From assembly GCF_963583255.1 (NCBI RefSeq), contig NC_084806.1, forward strand, positions 15,728,317-15,792,316: a stretch of 64,000 bases of DNA, in the 5' to 3' direction. This DNA is from Pyrus communis (lineage: Eukaryota > Streptophyta > Magnoliopsida > Rosales > Rosaceae). Position numbers and translations under genes: made by a program. This document shows, in pieces, positions 33,880-46,449 of the stretch. A model generated the notes under the pieces. It had not been told where the DNA came from. It saw nothing but the letters and a program-made list of their open reading frames with translations, and did not search any database. Within the stretch, counting starts at the first letter, position 1. Each line of letters begins with the position of its first letter.

Positions 33880-36800
33880 TTGTTTACATGTTTCTGCTGT
33901 CTCGTATACCTGGTCTAATTGTCGTAAGGATCAAACAATTATCTTTCAAAGGTTGGATGGAGCCCTAGCAAATACTACGTGGTTGAATTTATTTCATGAA
34001 TTTAATTTGCATAATTTCTCTATTTTTGTTTACTTGACGTTGTATAAACCCCTCATGAGAAGGAAATGGTCTTTTAAGTTTGAGGCTATGTGGCTTCAAC
34101 ACCCTGAATTTCAAGAGATGGTTAAAACTGCTTGGGTTTGTCAGTTTGATGGCAGCCCTAATGACCAATTTAGAATACTTTGAAAATAACAGACTTATAG
34201 GATTTTCTCGTTGATATTCAACCTAAAACAACGGTTGATAACCCTGACCCTCGACTTCTTGGGGAGGAAAAGAATATATCAGAACAACTTATTCAAAATC
34301 TAAGGGATGAAGAAACTATATGGCCCAAAAGGCTAGAGACAATTGGTTACGATTAGGGGATAAAAATACAAAAAAAAAAAAAAAAAAATTCAAACTCATG
34401 CTACCATTAGAAGGAAAATAAATGAAATACAACAGAGTAAGAGATGCAAATGTTATTTGGTGGAATAGAGGTGAGGGTATGGAGGAGGTTTTTGTCCAAG
34501 ATTTTAAATTGAGATTTTCCTCCTCCCATACTCTCAATCTTAGTGAGGTAAATAGTTTTCTTGATACTATTAATCCCTTGTGACACTGATTCAAAAAATA
34601 ATGATTTGTTAAGGGAAGTATCTGAACATGAGGTTTGGACGGCTGTGAATAGCATTGGCAGCCTTAAGCTCCCGGTCCAGATGGTTTGCATGCCATTTTT
34701 TTTTTATCAAAATTGTTGGACCACTGTTAAACATTCTGTTTTTAAACTGGTTCAAATTTTTTTTGAAGATTGTTCTAGTCCTAAATTGATTAATCATACC
34801 AGTATTGTTTCAATCCCTAGAGTAGATAACTCTGAGACTGTTAACCATTATAGACCTATTAGTTTATGCAAAGCGAGAATTATCACTAAAATTATGACTA
34901 TGAGGTTGAAACCTCTTCTTGAGCCGTGCATTTCTAAAAACCAAGGGGCTTTTGCCACAGGAAAATCAATTCATTATAATATCCTTATTGCTCATGAACT
35001 TTTCACTAGTTTTAAGAATAAAAAAGCATATGATAAGACAACTCAATCTGGTCGGTTAGGAAGTTTGGTTTTCACTCTAGATGGATCAATCTGATTAGGA
35101 GTGCATCACTTCTTCCTCTTTTGCAGGACTTGCTAATGGTGAAGCTAATGGTTATTTTTATCAGTGATGTAGAATTAGACAGGATGATCCTTTGTCCCCT
35201 TACATTTTTATTTTATGTGTGGAACCAATGATTAGACAACTCAAAATCTGTTAGCTAGTAATGCTAAAAATCAGCTTGGTATTCTCTCTTCCCCCTTTGG
35301 GTTTAGAATTTCTAATCTTGTTTTTGTAGATGATTGTCTAATTTTAGCAAAGCTTCATATAAGGCAGCTAAGAGCATCATGGATACTCTCAATAAGTTTT
35401 CCTCAGCCTCTGAATCATCTCTTTATTTTTCTAGTAATGCTACTAACAATTTGAGAAATGATATTGTTCATATCATGCAAATTTAGCATAAAACAACTAT
35501 CGATAAGTTTTTAGGAATCCGTAATATAATTTTTTGGAATGACCCCACTAACGCCAAAGAGCTTATTCTCAAAGTTAAATTGAAGCTTGCAGGTTAGAAG
35601 GTAAATACCCCCTCATGAACTGTTAGACTAACCCCAATTAAGTCCAACTTATCTGAAGTGCCTAATCATGTCATGGCTTGTTTTAAATGCCTAATAACAT
35701 AACTGATGCGGTGAACAAGGAATGTAGAACTTTTCTTGGGGGTAAAGAAACTAAATTGGCCTCCTAAGTCAATGTGGGGCCTTAGGATATGTAGAGCTGA
35801 GCACTTTAATAATCCCTCCTTGGCAAAACTAGCATGGAAGATTATCACCGATACAGATAATTAGTGGGTTCAAATTGTAAAACAAAAGCATTTAACACAT
35901 GAAAACCTATTTACTGCGAAAATAAAGCAACACCGCTCTCTGGCTTGGAAGGATGTGCTGAGTTCTAGAGATGTTCTTCTAAAAGGTATGAGATGGATAG
36001 TGGGAAATGACAAGGACATTCAGTTTTGGATCCATAATTTGGGTTTTCCTTTCCCTCTATTTTATCTTTTACTTGAATCACGTAGATTGAGGCTTGATGG
36101 AATATGAGGGTTAGTGATGTTATTGAGAACAATGGTTGGAACAAAACCTTATTAATGAGTTGTTTGGATATTGACATTGCAAGAAAAATTTGTAGTATCT
36201 CACTACTGTTGCAGGAAAGGCGGGATGAAGTTATATGAGGTCCTACTGCTAATGGCGAGTTTTCTGTTATATCGGCCACCTGGTTGCAAATTGAGGATCA
36301 AAGATTTCAGATTTGATTTCTTGGCTATCCCAGCTAAGTGCGAATGATGAATTGAACTTTTCGATCTAAGTAAGGCTCTTCCAACATGTTGGCAAGTGTG
36401 GAATGATATAAATAATCTTGTTTTCCGTGATTGCAAGGCCCATCCTGCTAGGGTCCCTATCGTTGCTGCTACAGTTGGCAAACAATATTACCTTGCCAAT
36501 AAAAACTTAAGATCATTTCGAACCTGGAATGTAACTCATGTTCATGATTCATCTCAAACTGTCAAGTGGAGGCCACCTCATGCACCTAAACTCAAAATTA
36601 ATCCTGATGGCTAGGTGGTGGGTCCTAAGGCTGCTGCTAGTTTTGTCATTAGAGATGCTAACGGTTCACTTATTGTGGCTGGCATCTGTAATCTTGGAGA
36701 AAGCATAAGTTTCTGTTATTGAAGCTCTTGTTCTTCGTAATGCATTGAGATTTGCAAAGGTCAAAGATTTTAAAGAGGTGTGTGTTGAAGGAGATCCCAA

Positions 36801-37096
36801 GCTTATCATTGATGCCATTTTGGACAAATGTAGTACACCTTGGCGGTTGAGGACAACCATTGATGACATCAAACTCTTGCCAGTTCCTTTTCTTTTATCT
36901 CGTGGTCGCATGTCTTTTGCAAGGCGAATTTTCTTGCCAACGTCATTACTTGTGTTGGCCACTCGATACATGACACTTATAGTTGGAATAGGTCATTACT
37001 CGCTATTGCTAGAAATATTTTTCTATTTGATTGTACTGGAAATGGTTGTACTAGAAATTTCTCTCTTTAATTAATTTTATTTTCCATAAAAAAATA
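33880..37096 (+). mobile_element. Decayed LINE (L1-type) with EN tail, RT and RNase H remnants
   Basis: YTWSN at about 33910 and RLDGALANTTWLNLF at 33948 are the C-terminal endonuclease block of plant L1 ORF2. KFEAMWLQHPEFQEMVKTAW follows. RT blocks include NHYRPISLCKARIITKIMT (34840-34910) and NQGAFATGKSIHYNILIAHE. The C-terminal RNase H starts with KWRPPHAPKLKINPDG near 36570 and continues (ASFVIRDANGSLIVAG, VCVEGDPKLIIDAI). The 3' end is an A-run at 37087-37093. Many stops and frameshifts; the 5' end (ORF1, most of EN) is missing. The RT catalytic block at about 35325 reads LVFVDDCLILAK-like, so the FVDD motif survives in an isolated frame. Confidence 0.85.
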
Positions 37097-37159
37097 GTGG
37101 ATAAGACTTATCGTCGAGCCCATTGTATTTTGCATTAAAATTCTCCCATTTAAAACAAA

Positions 37160-37840
37160 GGAGATAATATACCCACCCACCAACACTATTTCTCCACCCA
37201 CTTTTTAATGATACTTTTAATGACAACTCTAACCTTTTGCAAAATGACTTATAAGGCCATCTTTAACTATTTTATTCTTTTGTTTTTGTATTAAATTCTG
37301 AAAATAGAAGGAACAAAAACATGAGCCCAACAAGTTGAAACCACTGCACACAGCACCAACCAAGTTGAAACCACCGTTTTCCTCATCTCTTATGTCAATT
37401 CCTTCCCATCCATTCAAAATCTTCATCAAACACCATAGGCCCATTACAATTACCTTGAGAAACCTTACTCTTTTTCTTTTTTTTCTCTCATACCCATTTA
37501 TAGTTTCAACAATCCATGTGGAACTATGCTCAGTTCATCTAATTGACGTGGTTTTGATACCCCTCTTCTACGATTAGTCCTCTACTTGAGTTGTAATTGC
37601 AAAGAGCGACTACGAGGTCGACCGAGGATGTTGCTCATCCTTGTAGTCTTGATTAAATTAGAGACAGAGTTGGCTGACGACTAGAAGGGAGTTGCTTGCC
37701 GTCGAGTGGGTGGATGTGTAGTGGTGGCTAATTTTCTTTGTAAGGGATAGTTTAGGAATATCTGGGAAAATGGTGTTTTTATTTTTTACCTTTTGAGTGG
37801 GGTGGGAAAATAAGATTGTAGGATGAGTCTAGCAGCTCCC
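37160..37840. mobile_element. 681-bp inverted-repeat DNA element (family X)
   Basis: Left GGAGATAATATACCCACCCA and the inverted right end GGGAGCTGCTAGACTCATCC align, and both continue into (T)TTCYCCACCCAC-like sequence. A 10-bp repeat TTAAAACAAA lies on each side (37150-37159 and 37841-37850); depending on the exact tip the duplication is 8-10 bp. No transposase. A related, similar-length element at 43971-46842 is interrupted by a solo LTR. Confidence 0.7.
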
Positions 37841-38189
37841 TTAAAACAAACATGAAAAATGAAATTTTAAGTAGTCTGTTTTGCATGTGTGTTGTATGTC
37901 ATTACAGATTAGAACAAATATGAAAAATGAAATTCAAATCTAAACTACATATTAATATAATCTTATTTGTCAACCAAATAAAGATGAAAAGACTATTTAG
38001 TTTTATAACGTAACAAAAAGTTAAAAGATATAACTTAATTTCACAAAATATATATATATATTTTTTTTTTGTTTAAAGCTTACATACATGTAATTTTAAC
38101 ATCTCCAATTTAAAAAAAAAAAAGTAAAAAAAAAATTAAACCTCTAATTTAAACAATTTTGAGAAAAGAAATAAACAAATCCTCTGTAC

Positions 38190-38401
38190 TATGTGAGGGA
38201 AAAGGATCATCTCTTAAGCTCAGGATGAGAATCCTCCTGACCATGAAATCTGGACCATTCAATTTTAATCCAACGGCTCTAAACAAAGAATCCTTTAAAA
38301 AGTTATAATAATTGCAACCGTTGGATTAAAATTGAACGGCTCGAATTTCGTGATAAAAAAGATTCCCATCCTACTCTCAGGAGAGGATCATCTTCCCTCT
38401 T
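38190..38401. repeat. MITE-like inverted repeat
   Basis: GGGAAAAGGATCATCTC at the left and GGGAAGATGATCCTCTCC in the inverted right end. The interior shares TTTAATCCAACGGCT and AACCGTTGGATTAAA with the MITE at 30325, so the two are related. Target duplication not resolved. Confidence 0.6.
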
Positions 38402-38874
38402 TGAGGGACCTAAAAGATAGAGAGAGAAGATGCAAGTAGCATACTTTTCTAAAAAGCATAAAAGTTGTGAAGATTGGTCTGCTGGAGAAGTGTGAATAAA
38501 GAGACGAACATACCCACATGACCCATCAGGGACATACAAGCATGTAAAAAACAATAAATAAAGCAAGAATCCAAAATCTGTTACTCCCCCATTGTCAATT
38601 TCTTCTGTGATTTGTCATTCTCGAAATTTTTATCGTGCTCCAAGTATATCTTATATATCTTAAATTTTTAATCGTCAACTCTTAATTACTAAGTTTTAAT
38701 CAAAATATTTAATGGCCAAATTTTATAGTGTATAAGATACCAAAGTATTGTCTTCTTTTTTCCAACAAAAAAAGGATCATTCTCACATTAATCCTCCTTC
38801 CTCACTTTGTGTTTGATAAATCCATCCACCACAAAACCCTATTTTGTTCTATTGAAAGTAGAAATAAGATTTAA

Positions 38875-38909
<35 letters not shown>

Positions 38910-39126
38910 AAAAATTAACAAAAAAAATGTTCCTCAAGTATCTCCACCTTGAAACAAGCTTGCAATCCTGAGAACCCATATGTCCCTCTCTATCAGTAAT
39001 CTGCACAGAATAACATAATCGAACAATGGCAGATTAGAATTTGGAATCAGAAAGTTTAAGATTTGAAAAAAATAAAAAAGCAGAAAGAAGACGCATATCT
39101 CCATGTTCTTGGATGTGTGATATACA
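38402..39126. other. Intergenic, 3' flank of the PDLP gene
   Basis: AT-rich with a poly-A run at about 38876-38905. It includes the 3' UTR of the reverse-strand PDLP gene near 39126. No other gene supported. Confidence 0.4.
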
Positions 39127-40326
39127 TTACATACCATCATGCTTCTTCAACAAATTTCTGGCAAACAACAAAAATATGACTAGAAATCCAACTCCTGCTG
39201 CTCCTCCTAAAATTATAGCCACTGTCTTCCCTGTATTCCCTGACCCTAAGATCAATCAACCACATTCCAAAAAATCAGATTAAATACCAATAAATTACAC
39301 ATACAGAAATCAAACCATTCTTGGAGATGGAAACACTAAATCAAAGTTATCCAACTTAAGCAAAAGCTATTTCATTGCATCGAGTTCCAAAATTAGAGTA
39401 GTTTAGAACATCGTCTTGTCAAACAAAAACAAAAGAAGCCGCTCTTTGTGACAACTTAATAAGAAATTGGACAAGTTTGTGAAAAAAAGAAAGCAAATTT
39501 AGCCCCAAAATCCGAAATTTCAGAATGTTACTAGCGTTTTACCTGACGAAGATGAGGAGGATGATGCGGAAGAAGAGGATGATCTCCTGGGAACCCCATT
39601 AGGATAATAACTATAGCTAAGAAAGCACTTGTGTAGATAGATTTGGCCAGAAATTGCACTCCCACATTCAACCTGAGCTCTCTGCACCCCACTCTTCATA
39701 CACTCCCCGCAATCTGAGTCCCCCACATCGCCCTGGCACTGCCCCAAAACATAAACCTGCTGATAGTTTGTGGTGTAAAATCCATGGCCACTCACAACCC
39801 CATTCTCCAAAACACTGAAGGCAGTGTCCCTCCTTTCGTCAAACCCCGACCCTGCGACATTTGTGCCCCCACAGGTTTTGTACAGCATTTCCATGCCTGA
39901 AATTTGTGCAAAACCAGAGATTTCATAGAGCATGTAGCATCCAATGAGCTGAACCCTAGCAGCAATGGTTTTCCCACAGAGGCTGTCAGACATCTGGGGC
40001 AATTTGCTCACGCAGGTGTAGCAGTCAGAGTTGCTGAGGTCACCTCTGCATTGGAAGAGCCCTGAGATGGTGGTTTGGCCACTGCCTGTGTTGGTCTTGA
40101 AGAACTTGGCCTTGGAGGACTGCTGCACCAGGGACCCAAAGAGGGCTGAGAGGGCTTGGGAGTAGACCCCTGTTGGATCTGAAAATGTCTGCTTTGCACA
40201 GCCCTTGTAGACCAAGGAGGTGATGTCAGTGGCAGATTCAGCAGCCGGGATGAGCTCAAAACTGAAGAGGAAGAACAGAAGCAGATAGTGGGAGAGATTG
40301 GAAACAGGTTTTGAAAGAAGACCCAT
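39127..40326 (-). CDS. Plasmodesmata-located protein (two DUF26 domains, 2 exons)
   Basis: PDLPs are plasmodesmal membrane proteins that restrict cell-to-cell traffic via callose and act in immunity. Exon 1 is 39543-40326 (ATG at 40326) and exon 2 is 39127-39245 (TAA), joined in phase 1 for 300 aa, the family's usual size. Residues 1-31 are a hydrophobic signal peptide. DUF26-1 includes C93-X8-C102-X2-C105 (CRGDLSNSDCYTC); DUF26-2 repeats the motif (CQGDVGDSDCGEC). A serine-rich linker (RRSSSSSASSSSSSSG) crosses the intron. Exon 2 encodes the TM helix (VAIILGGAAGVGFLVIFLLF) and a short basic tail (ARNLLKKHDGM). No kinase domain, which separates it from CRK receptor kinases. Reading past the donor site would add only TLVTF and lose the TM helix, a possible secreted form by intron retention. 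Paralogue number not assigned. Confidence 0.95.
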
Positions 40327-41349
40327 TTGCTGTTTTCACTTTTTGGATCAAATCATGTCAGTTCTTGGGAGTTCTGAGATGGGTTTTTGATAATTTTGGA
40401 AACTACCCAGCTGGGTAGAGTAAAGATTGAAGCTTTTGTGATTGAAACTGAAATTATTCTGCAGAACAAATTTGGGTTTTTATTTTTTTTGGGGTTTGGT
40501 TTTTGGGTTTCTGGTTTTTGAATTGGAAGCGGTGGTGCTTTTTACTTGGCTGGCCTACTTCTGAGTACATGGCAGGGGCCAGGGGCATCATTTTTTTTTT
40601 ATTTTTTTTATTTTTTATTACACCAGGGTGCAGGAGGTACAATTGTATAATCGATAGTAGAGTAATAAATATATTAAACTGTACCACTTATTTCTAAAGT
40701 CACAATTTTATTTTTTGAAACTTAAATTTTTTTATTTTTATTTTTACTCTACTATATTTTCGTATCTTTTGTCAAATAGCTATTAAAATTGTTGACGTGA
40801 ATAGGTAAAAATAATAATATAATAGCTTATTTTTCTTCATATATGTATTTTTAATCCATATCAGTATATTTGACAATTTTTGAACAAAATTAACAGAATT
40901 AAAATGACAACTTTTGAGCTTTAGGTGACAAAATATGATCAAAATTGAGCGAATTTGACATAAGAAATAGAAACATAGTAAAGTGGAGCAAATTTCGAAT
41001 TTCAAAGTGTAAAATAATAGCTTTTTATTACAGAAGACAAAGTAAAATAAAGTTCTTGAGTCGTAACTAAAAATAATCTTAAATTAAAATTATGGAAAGG
41101 ATACATTTGTTAGCTTTACTTTAAAGAAAAAAATAATGAAAAAAGGTTTGAGAACTTTGAGTTTTAATCATAAGGACAAAATAAAGGATAAAGTGAATAG
41201 TACCATGATTGATTTTTTGTTGAAAAAATGTGGTTTTTCGTTAAAGTGAACGGTACCGTGGGCTTTTCGTTAAAACTCCCTTATTTTAAGGGAATATTTA
41301 AATGTTTGAAGAGAATGAGAACAAAATGGTTAAATTAAAATAATAATCT
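40327..41349. other. Promoter side of the PDLP gene, otherwise AT-rich
   Basis: The 5' flank of the reverse-strand PDLP gene. No confident promoter element and no other gene seen. Confidence 0.4.
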
Positions 41350-41497
41350 CGCTACTTACTACCACATTTTAGTGAAATTCCTCTTAATTTATAATTGAGA
41401 GATCTTAGGTTCGATTTTCGCCAAAGATGAATTTGAATCACATTATTACTAGTTCATTGTGAAGCTAAACCAATCATCTTCTCTTACTATAAACTAG
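41350..41497 (+). mobile_element. SINE family A copy
   Basis: GAGATCTTAGGTTCGATTTTCGCC (B box GGTTCGATTT) followed by the family body AATTTGAATCACATTATTAC and TTGTGAAGCTAAACC. Diverged, no clear tail. Confidence 0.6.
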
Positions 41498-41870
41498 CAT
41501 ATGGGCACACACAAAGTGTGTGAGAGAATTTTTTTTATTTTTGTTTTTGAAATAGAAGGAAGAGATTGATAGAGAATATGAGAGTAAGAAGTTTTTATTT
41601 TTATTTTTTATTTTTCAATTAGAGATATGTTAGGATTACATGTATGTGAGGTTTAAAAAAAACAACAAAATTTGGTTGTGTAAAATTACATTTCTGCCTT
41701 ATATTTCTTATTCATATTCTGTTTTAATTAGATGATTAAACTGATAATTTTATAAAATTTTGGTTGATAATGAATATTTTATTATTTGATAGACATAATA
41801 TTATTTATTAAAAAAAAAAACTCCTCGATAGGAGAATAAATATTCCCTGTTCTGTTTAAAGAAAGAAGGT

Positions 41871-41893
41871 TTTGGGGTTTTGGGGTTTTGGGG
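41871..41893 (+). repeat. GGTTTTGGGGTTTTGGGG tract
   Basis: Three successive TTTTGGGG-like units between about 41869 and 41893; short and isolated. Confidence 0.7.
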
Positions 41894-42289
41894 GAAGAAA
41901 GCGATCAACTTTGACCGGGGAGTGCATATCCTTTAAGTAACAGCAGAAGTAAGATCACATTTGAATTTAATAGCATTGCCATCGGCTTTTTGTACATATC
42001 CTTCGAATTTAATAACAAAAATAAAAATCAACAAAAAATTTCCATCGGCTTTTTGTATAAAGTAGATCGTGGGGTCCAAGAAATCGACGGTCCTTATTTT
42101 ATGTTTTGCCTACGATATGATATCTGGAAAATGACTCTGTTAATTTGGAGGCAAGTCACTTGGAAACAACTTACCGTATTAAATCATGAGAAATGATAAA
42201 TGCGTGCTTTCTCATTTTTTACTCTTGTTTAATTATGATCGTTGGTTTACATTTGATTCACTAAATTTGATAATTAGATATAACAAAAT

Positions 42290-42440
42290 ATATATGGTAT
42301 TCCTCTTCATTTGTAAATGAGAGGTCTTAGGTTTGATTATTGCCAAAAGCGAATTTGAACCACATTATTACTAACTCATTGTCAGGTTTAGTCCACTCCC
42401 CCACCCCCTTAGTTAAATAATATCGTTTGTTAAGAAAAAT
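42290..42440 (+). mobile_element. SINE family A copy
   Basis: CTCTTCATTTGTAAATGAG, GGTCTTAGGTTTGATTATTG, GCGAATTTGAACCACATTAT, and a tail AATATCGTTTGTTAAGAAAA. Better preserved than the copy at 41350. Confidence 0.65.
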
Positions 42441-43087
42441 TATTTAATTTTTATTATTGTACAAGGACTATTAACAAAATTAGAGAATCAAACTCTGGAC
42501 TTTGAGGGTAAGAATGAATATTTCTAACCAATTTACTTGGAAATCTCTTGCTTAATAGGTACTTTGCGATAAACAAGTATCGATTTTGTCCATCCCTAAT
42601 TCACAATTATAAAAAATAGTAGTCAATATGATATGTTCGATTTTCGTGAATATTGAGATTGATATCAAATTATTATAACTAAACGATGACTATTGCCTCA
42701 ATTTTTACTTGTTTGAAAGTTGAATGTGACGCGTAAATATACACCAAACAATCTAACATAACACAAGAATGTTCCAGCTTTCATGTCAAGTATTTTACAT
42801 GCATATTTTAAATCATTAGATGAAAACCTAGGGTGTTATAGTGAAATTACGCTATTTGAAATACACTTTGCGAGCATGATTTGAGTTTGATTTTAATAAA
42901 TTCATTGTTGAAAAATTATCCTTTAAAAAATTGGTCAAATCCAAAATAAGCAAGACATCCAATTTTAGTTAAAAAAAAAGACAAACAAGGCATTTTAATA
43001 AACCACTAAAATGACACTATTTAATTAAAAATTAGTATACATTAATATTAACACTATATGACCATTTTTTAGTATGTATATAATTAG
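42441..43087. other. Intergenic, nothing recognised
   Basis: AT-rich; no supported gene or repeat boundary. Confidence 0.4.
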
Positions 43088-43258
43088 AGAAATGCTAAAG
43101 ATATCACATTTTTATACTAAGTAATATATCATTTCATGTGACAAATGATGCATACAACCAACGTCTAATGAGATAAAATCATTAATTGATGTGACATGTA
43201 TATATCACTTATCATGTAAAATAATACACCAAAGTGATATCTCCGGCAATTTTCATGA
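43088..43258. repeat. MITE-like repeat
   Basis: GAAATGCTAAAGATATCACA at the left is inverted as GAAAATTGCCGGAGATATCA at the right. Short AT-rich interior. Related to 9418-9593. Confidence 0.55.
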
Positions 43259-43562
43259 AAGTATATACTTCAATTCACACCTTGACTTATCTCAAGCCGT
43301 GTTAAAAAAGTAAGATGGATCTTTTGCTATACCAAAAAGGTGATTATGTAATTAAAGTAATACGATCGCTCCCATCTACATTATTTTAAGAAATATTATT
43401 GTTTTCATGCTGTCATTTGAATTTCTTTTTGCTGTTCACATTATCCTGTGTCTTGTAGCAGATTTTATGAAATTTAAAATTGCATGCAAGGGGAGCGTAT
43501 AGCTGTACAATTTGGCATTTTATTAAAAGAAAGGAATTTAACTGCCAAATGAAAAGAATTTT

Positions 43563-43957
43563 AGAGCATTTTCAAAGGAGATGTCAAAATTATCACGTAG
43601 ACATACAACAGTAAACAATGGCTGCAAACTCTCTTCAACCAAGCCTTCAATTTCTTAGGTGGCGCTGAAATATTTGAAGGCAAAGCCTTTTGGTGTCAAA
43701 TTTGGCAACAGATGTCAAATTTATTAAATAATATTTTAATAGATTAATATAATATAGAATAAATGTTGTTATGTTTTTGAAATATTTGAATGATTGCCTT
43801 AATCATTGAACTCTACAAAAAGATAAAAAGTTTATTAAATGACATTATTATTTAACATATCGGGTGGAGCAAAATATTGTACAAAATGTCAAATTGTCAC
43901 ATAAGCTATCAACTATCATTTTGATGTTTAAATTTTGACATCTCCTTTAGAGATGTT
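43563..43957. mobile_element. MITE with GGAGATGTCAAAATT inverted ends
   Basis: GAGCATTTTCAAAGGAGATG-TCAAAATT at the left is inverted at the right (AAATTTTGACATCTCCTTTAG...ATGTTCC). About 395 bp without coding potential. A 3' partial copy lies at 47750-47865. Target duplication not resolved. Confidence 0.65.
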
Positions 43958-44005
43958 CCCCTTTAGTTTTGGGTGCTACTAGACCAACCACATTGTCATA
44001 TTTTC

Positions 44006-44139
44006 CCATCCACATAATAATCTCACCCACCATAAAAAATTAAGAAAGTAAAATGTTATTTCCCCACCCACCATCCACATAATAATCCCACCCACCATAA
44101 AAAATTAAGAAAGTAAAATGTTATTTCCCCACCCACCAT
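44006..44139 (+). repeat. 65-bp tandem duplication
   Basis: CCATCCACATAATAATCYCA...TTATTTCCCCACCCA occurs twice head to tail with a period of 65 bp and only one or two differences, so it is a recent duplication. Confidence 0.9.
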
Positions 44140-44253
44140 TATTCCCAAAATAACCATAATTTTTTTTAAATAACTCTAATATATCTTTAAATAAATAAAT
44201 AAAAATAGAAAAAATGAAAGAAAATGCAAGACCTAAGACCTAGACATTCATCA

Positions 44254-46449
44254 TGTGACAGCCCTGTGAACACGAAAAATTCTTTTTACTGAAATTTCGA
44301 TGTCTACAAGCCCATCCCGGATTATTTGTACCGTAGGTGCGAAAAGACTAAAATGCCCTTGGAAGTTAACTGGTGTTGTGGAGTGTTGTTTTGTTGTTTT
44401 TGGGGGTTGACTCTACAGGACACACACACCCATACCACACTCCTGTGACCTTTCTCTCTCTCTTCTCTCTCGGACTTCTTCCATTTCCTTTACAAGGTAT
44501 ACGGACGAACTTCAACTTCAATCTTCCACTCACGGATCGAAGGTTTGAAGGTGGGTTTTGGACTCTTAGCAAGCTCAGGAACTCATCCATACCATTTGTT
44601 GGACGTGAAACCCTAGAAAACCTGAGAACCAGAGAATCCCGATTTTGTGCACTGTTCATGCACACGTGATCGTGACGTTTTTAGGAGTTTTGAGGATCAT
44701 AGGGAGCTTTAGGAGGTCCTCACGAAGCTCGGGGAAGAAAGATGGAAGGATTTGGACGTCGGGAAGCCCAGTCTCAGTGAGTTGTAGGTTGGCCAGAATA
44801 TCGTGGGTTTTTCTGGTGAGATTTCGTTGGTTTTTGGGTTTCAAAGTGGTAAGGTTTTGTTCTACTTGTTGTAAGCTTCATTTTAGTACCAATCTCATGG
44901 AATTTGGTTGAGAAATGAAGAAGATATGAAGTTTTGAAATTTTTCCCAGTTTCCGGCGACATAGATGGCAGAGGCTCCGGTGAGACTCACCAGAGAAGAC
45001 AAGGGAATATTCTATTAAGTTAATGGAATATTCTTAACGGCGTCAGGTTAGTTTTAACGGAATATGCTTGTTATTGGACAAAATATTCCTTAACGTCGTT
45101 ACACGTACCTTGGCCGGTGTGTGGGGGCGCGTGTGACGTCAGAAAATTATTTTAAAAATATGGGGATGTTCGTGAGGTTGAGTAGATCACATTGGTGTAT
45201 TCACACACCTCATTTGAGCTTTGTATGCGATTACCTAGTTTTGGTTATATGCTTTAAATTAACGTTTTTATAGTTGTTTCGCATATAGGTGAGACCTATC
45301 CCAAGGACGAGCGCAGTCACTCGAGACAAAGGGGTTACGACCCTTCCACATACCAATGAGTGGGCTTTTGGTTTTCCGTATATACCTATATACTTGTGGT
45401 TTTTCCCAAAAAATGATGTGGAATACTTATATGTTTTAAATGCCATGCATAGTGTTTGTCTATTTAGTTATGCATTAATGGTTGCATATATATGTATGTT
45501 TGGTGCTGCAGATGCACAGGTGACTATCAGGTAAGTTTATGGTTTATGATTGCGAATTAGTGGCTATGTGAGATGCATAGAGAGCTCATAACATGCACCC
45601 CCGGTGTTAGTGCTCCTGCCCAGAGTAGGGCATAGTCCTTCACGTGATGTTCACCTCCCACACCACATGCTCATCTTGGATCCAAGTAACGTGCACAGTC
45701 CTGTCGTACAGACTACCATAGGTGGTTCCGACTCCTAGGTGACCCGCGATTATTCGCCCAGTCTTCACGTGATCGTAGCACTTGAGCGTATTTATTTACA
45801 CCCAGTCCTGTCGTACATACCACTTTAGGTGGTTTCGACTCGTGTGCAGGTATAGTTAGTGAGTTGGGGATTTGAGCTCTAGATTCAGCTGTACAGGTCA
45901 CGTTAGGTGACTCCGGCTGACATTTTATTTTCATTGTTTAACATTACCTGGGTTACTTACATTTTATGTGGAGGCATTCGACATGGCATATTTCTGAGCA
46001 TGTTTTCGATATATGCGTATATTCTATTTTCTGGGAAACTATACAGCTTTTATGGCGAGGGGTTAGAACTTTTGATAATGAAATGATTTTGAAAAGCTTT
46101 GTTTTGCCCACTCACACTTTTTGTTTTGCGCCCCTCCAGGTTCTAGTTTGGTTTGCTTTTTTGGTGGCTTACGAGGAATCCATGGCATATCTGATGGATT
46201 ATCACTAGTGTAGGACCACCTCTGGGTGTGTTTAGTTAGTATTTGTTCCTCTGGACTGCACTAGGTTTTTTGTGCTCTGAATATTGTTTTTAACACTTAC
46301 GCTTGCACATGTTTGTTAACTACTCTGTGTGTAATTTGGTTTTTATTTATTCGTACTTTTATTATTATTCTTAGCTTCCACACTGTGCACATGGTTACGT
46401 CACCCTCACGTGACGGCCAACATGCCTTAATTTCAGTTGGGGTGTGTCA
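44254..46449. mobile_element. Solo LTR, 2.2 kb, probably Ty3/Gypsy Tat-like
   Basis: Starts TGTGACAGCCCTGTGAA and ends CAGTTGGGGTGTGTCA, ends I associate with large Gypsy LTRs of woody plants. Internal motifs include the repeated CCTGTCGTACA...ACTTTAGGTGG-like block at 45690-45850. The left flank CATCA (44249-44253) recurs at the right as CATCA overlapping the terminal CA (46448-46452), so a 5-bp duplication that lost one CA dinucleotide is likely. No gag-pol on either side. Open frames in it (for example at 44373) are not genes I recognise. Confidence 0.7.

Noticed and set aside
41871..41893. Interstitial telomere repeat
   Set aside because: Plant telomeres are TTTAGGG; this short TTTTGGGG run is a simple repeat.
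44366..44911. Open frames of 88-99 codons on both strands
   Set aside because: They lie in the solo LTR and overlap on opposite strands; no recognised protein.
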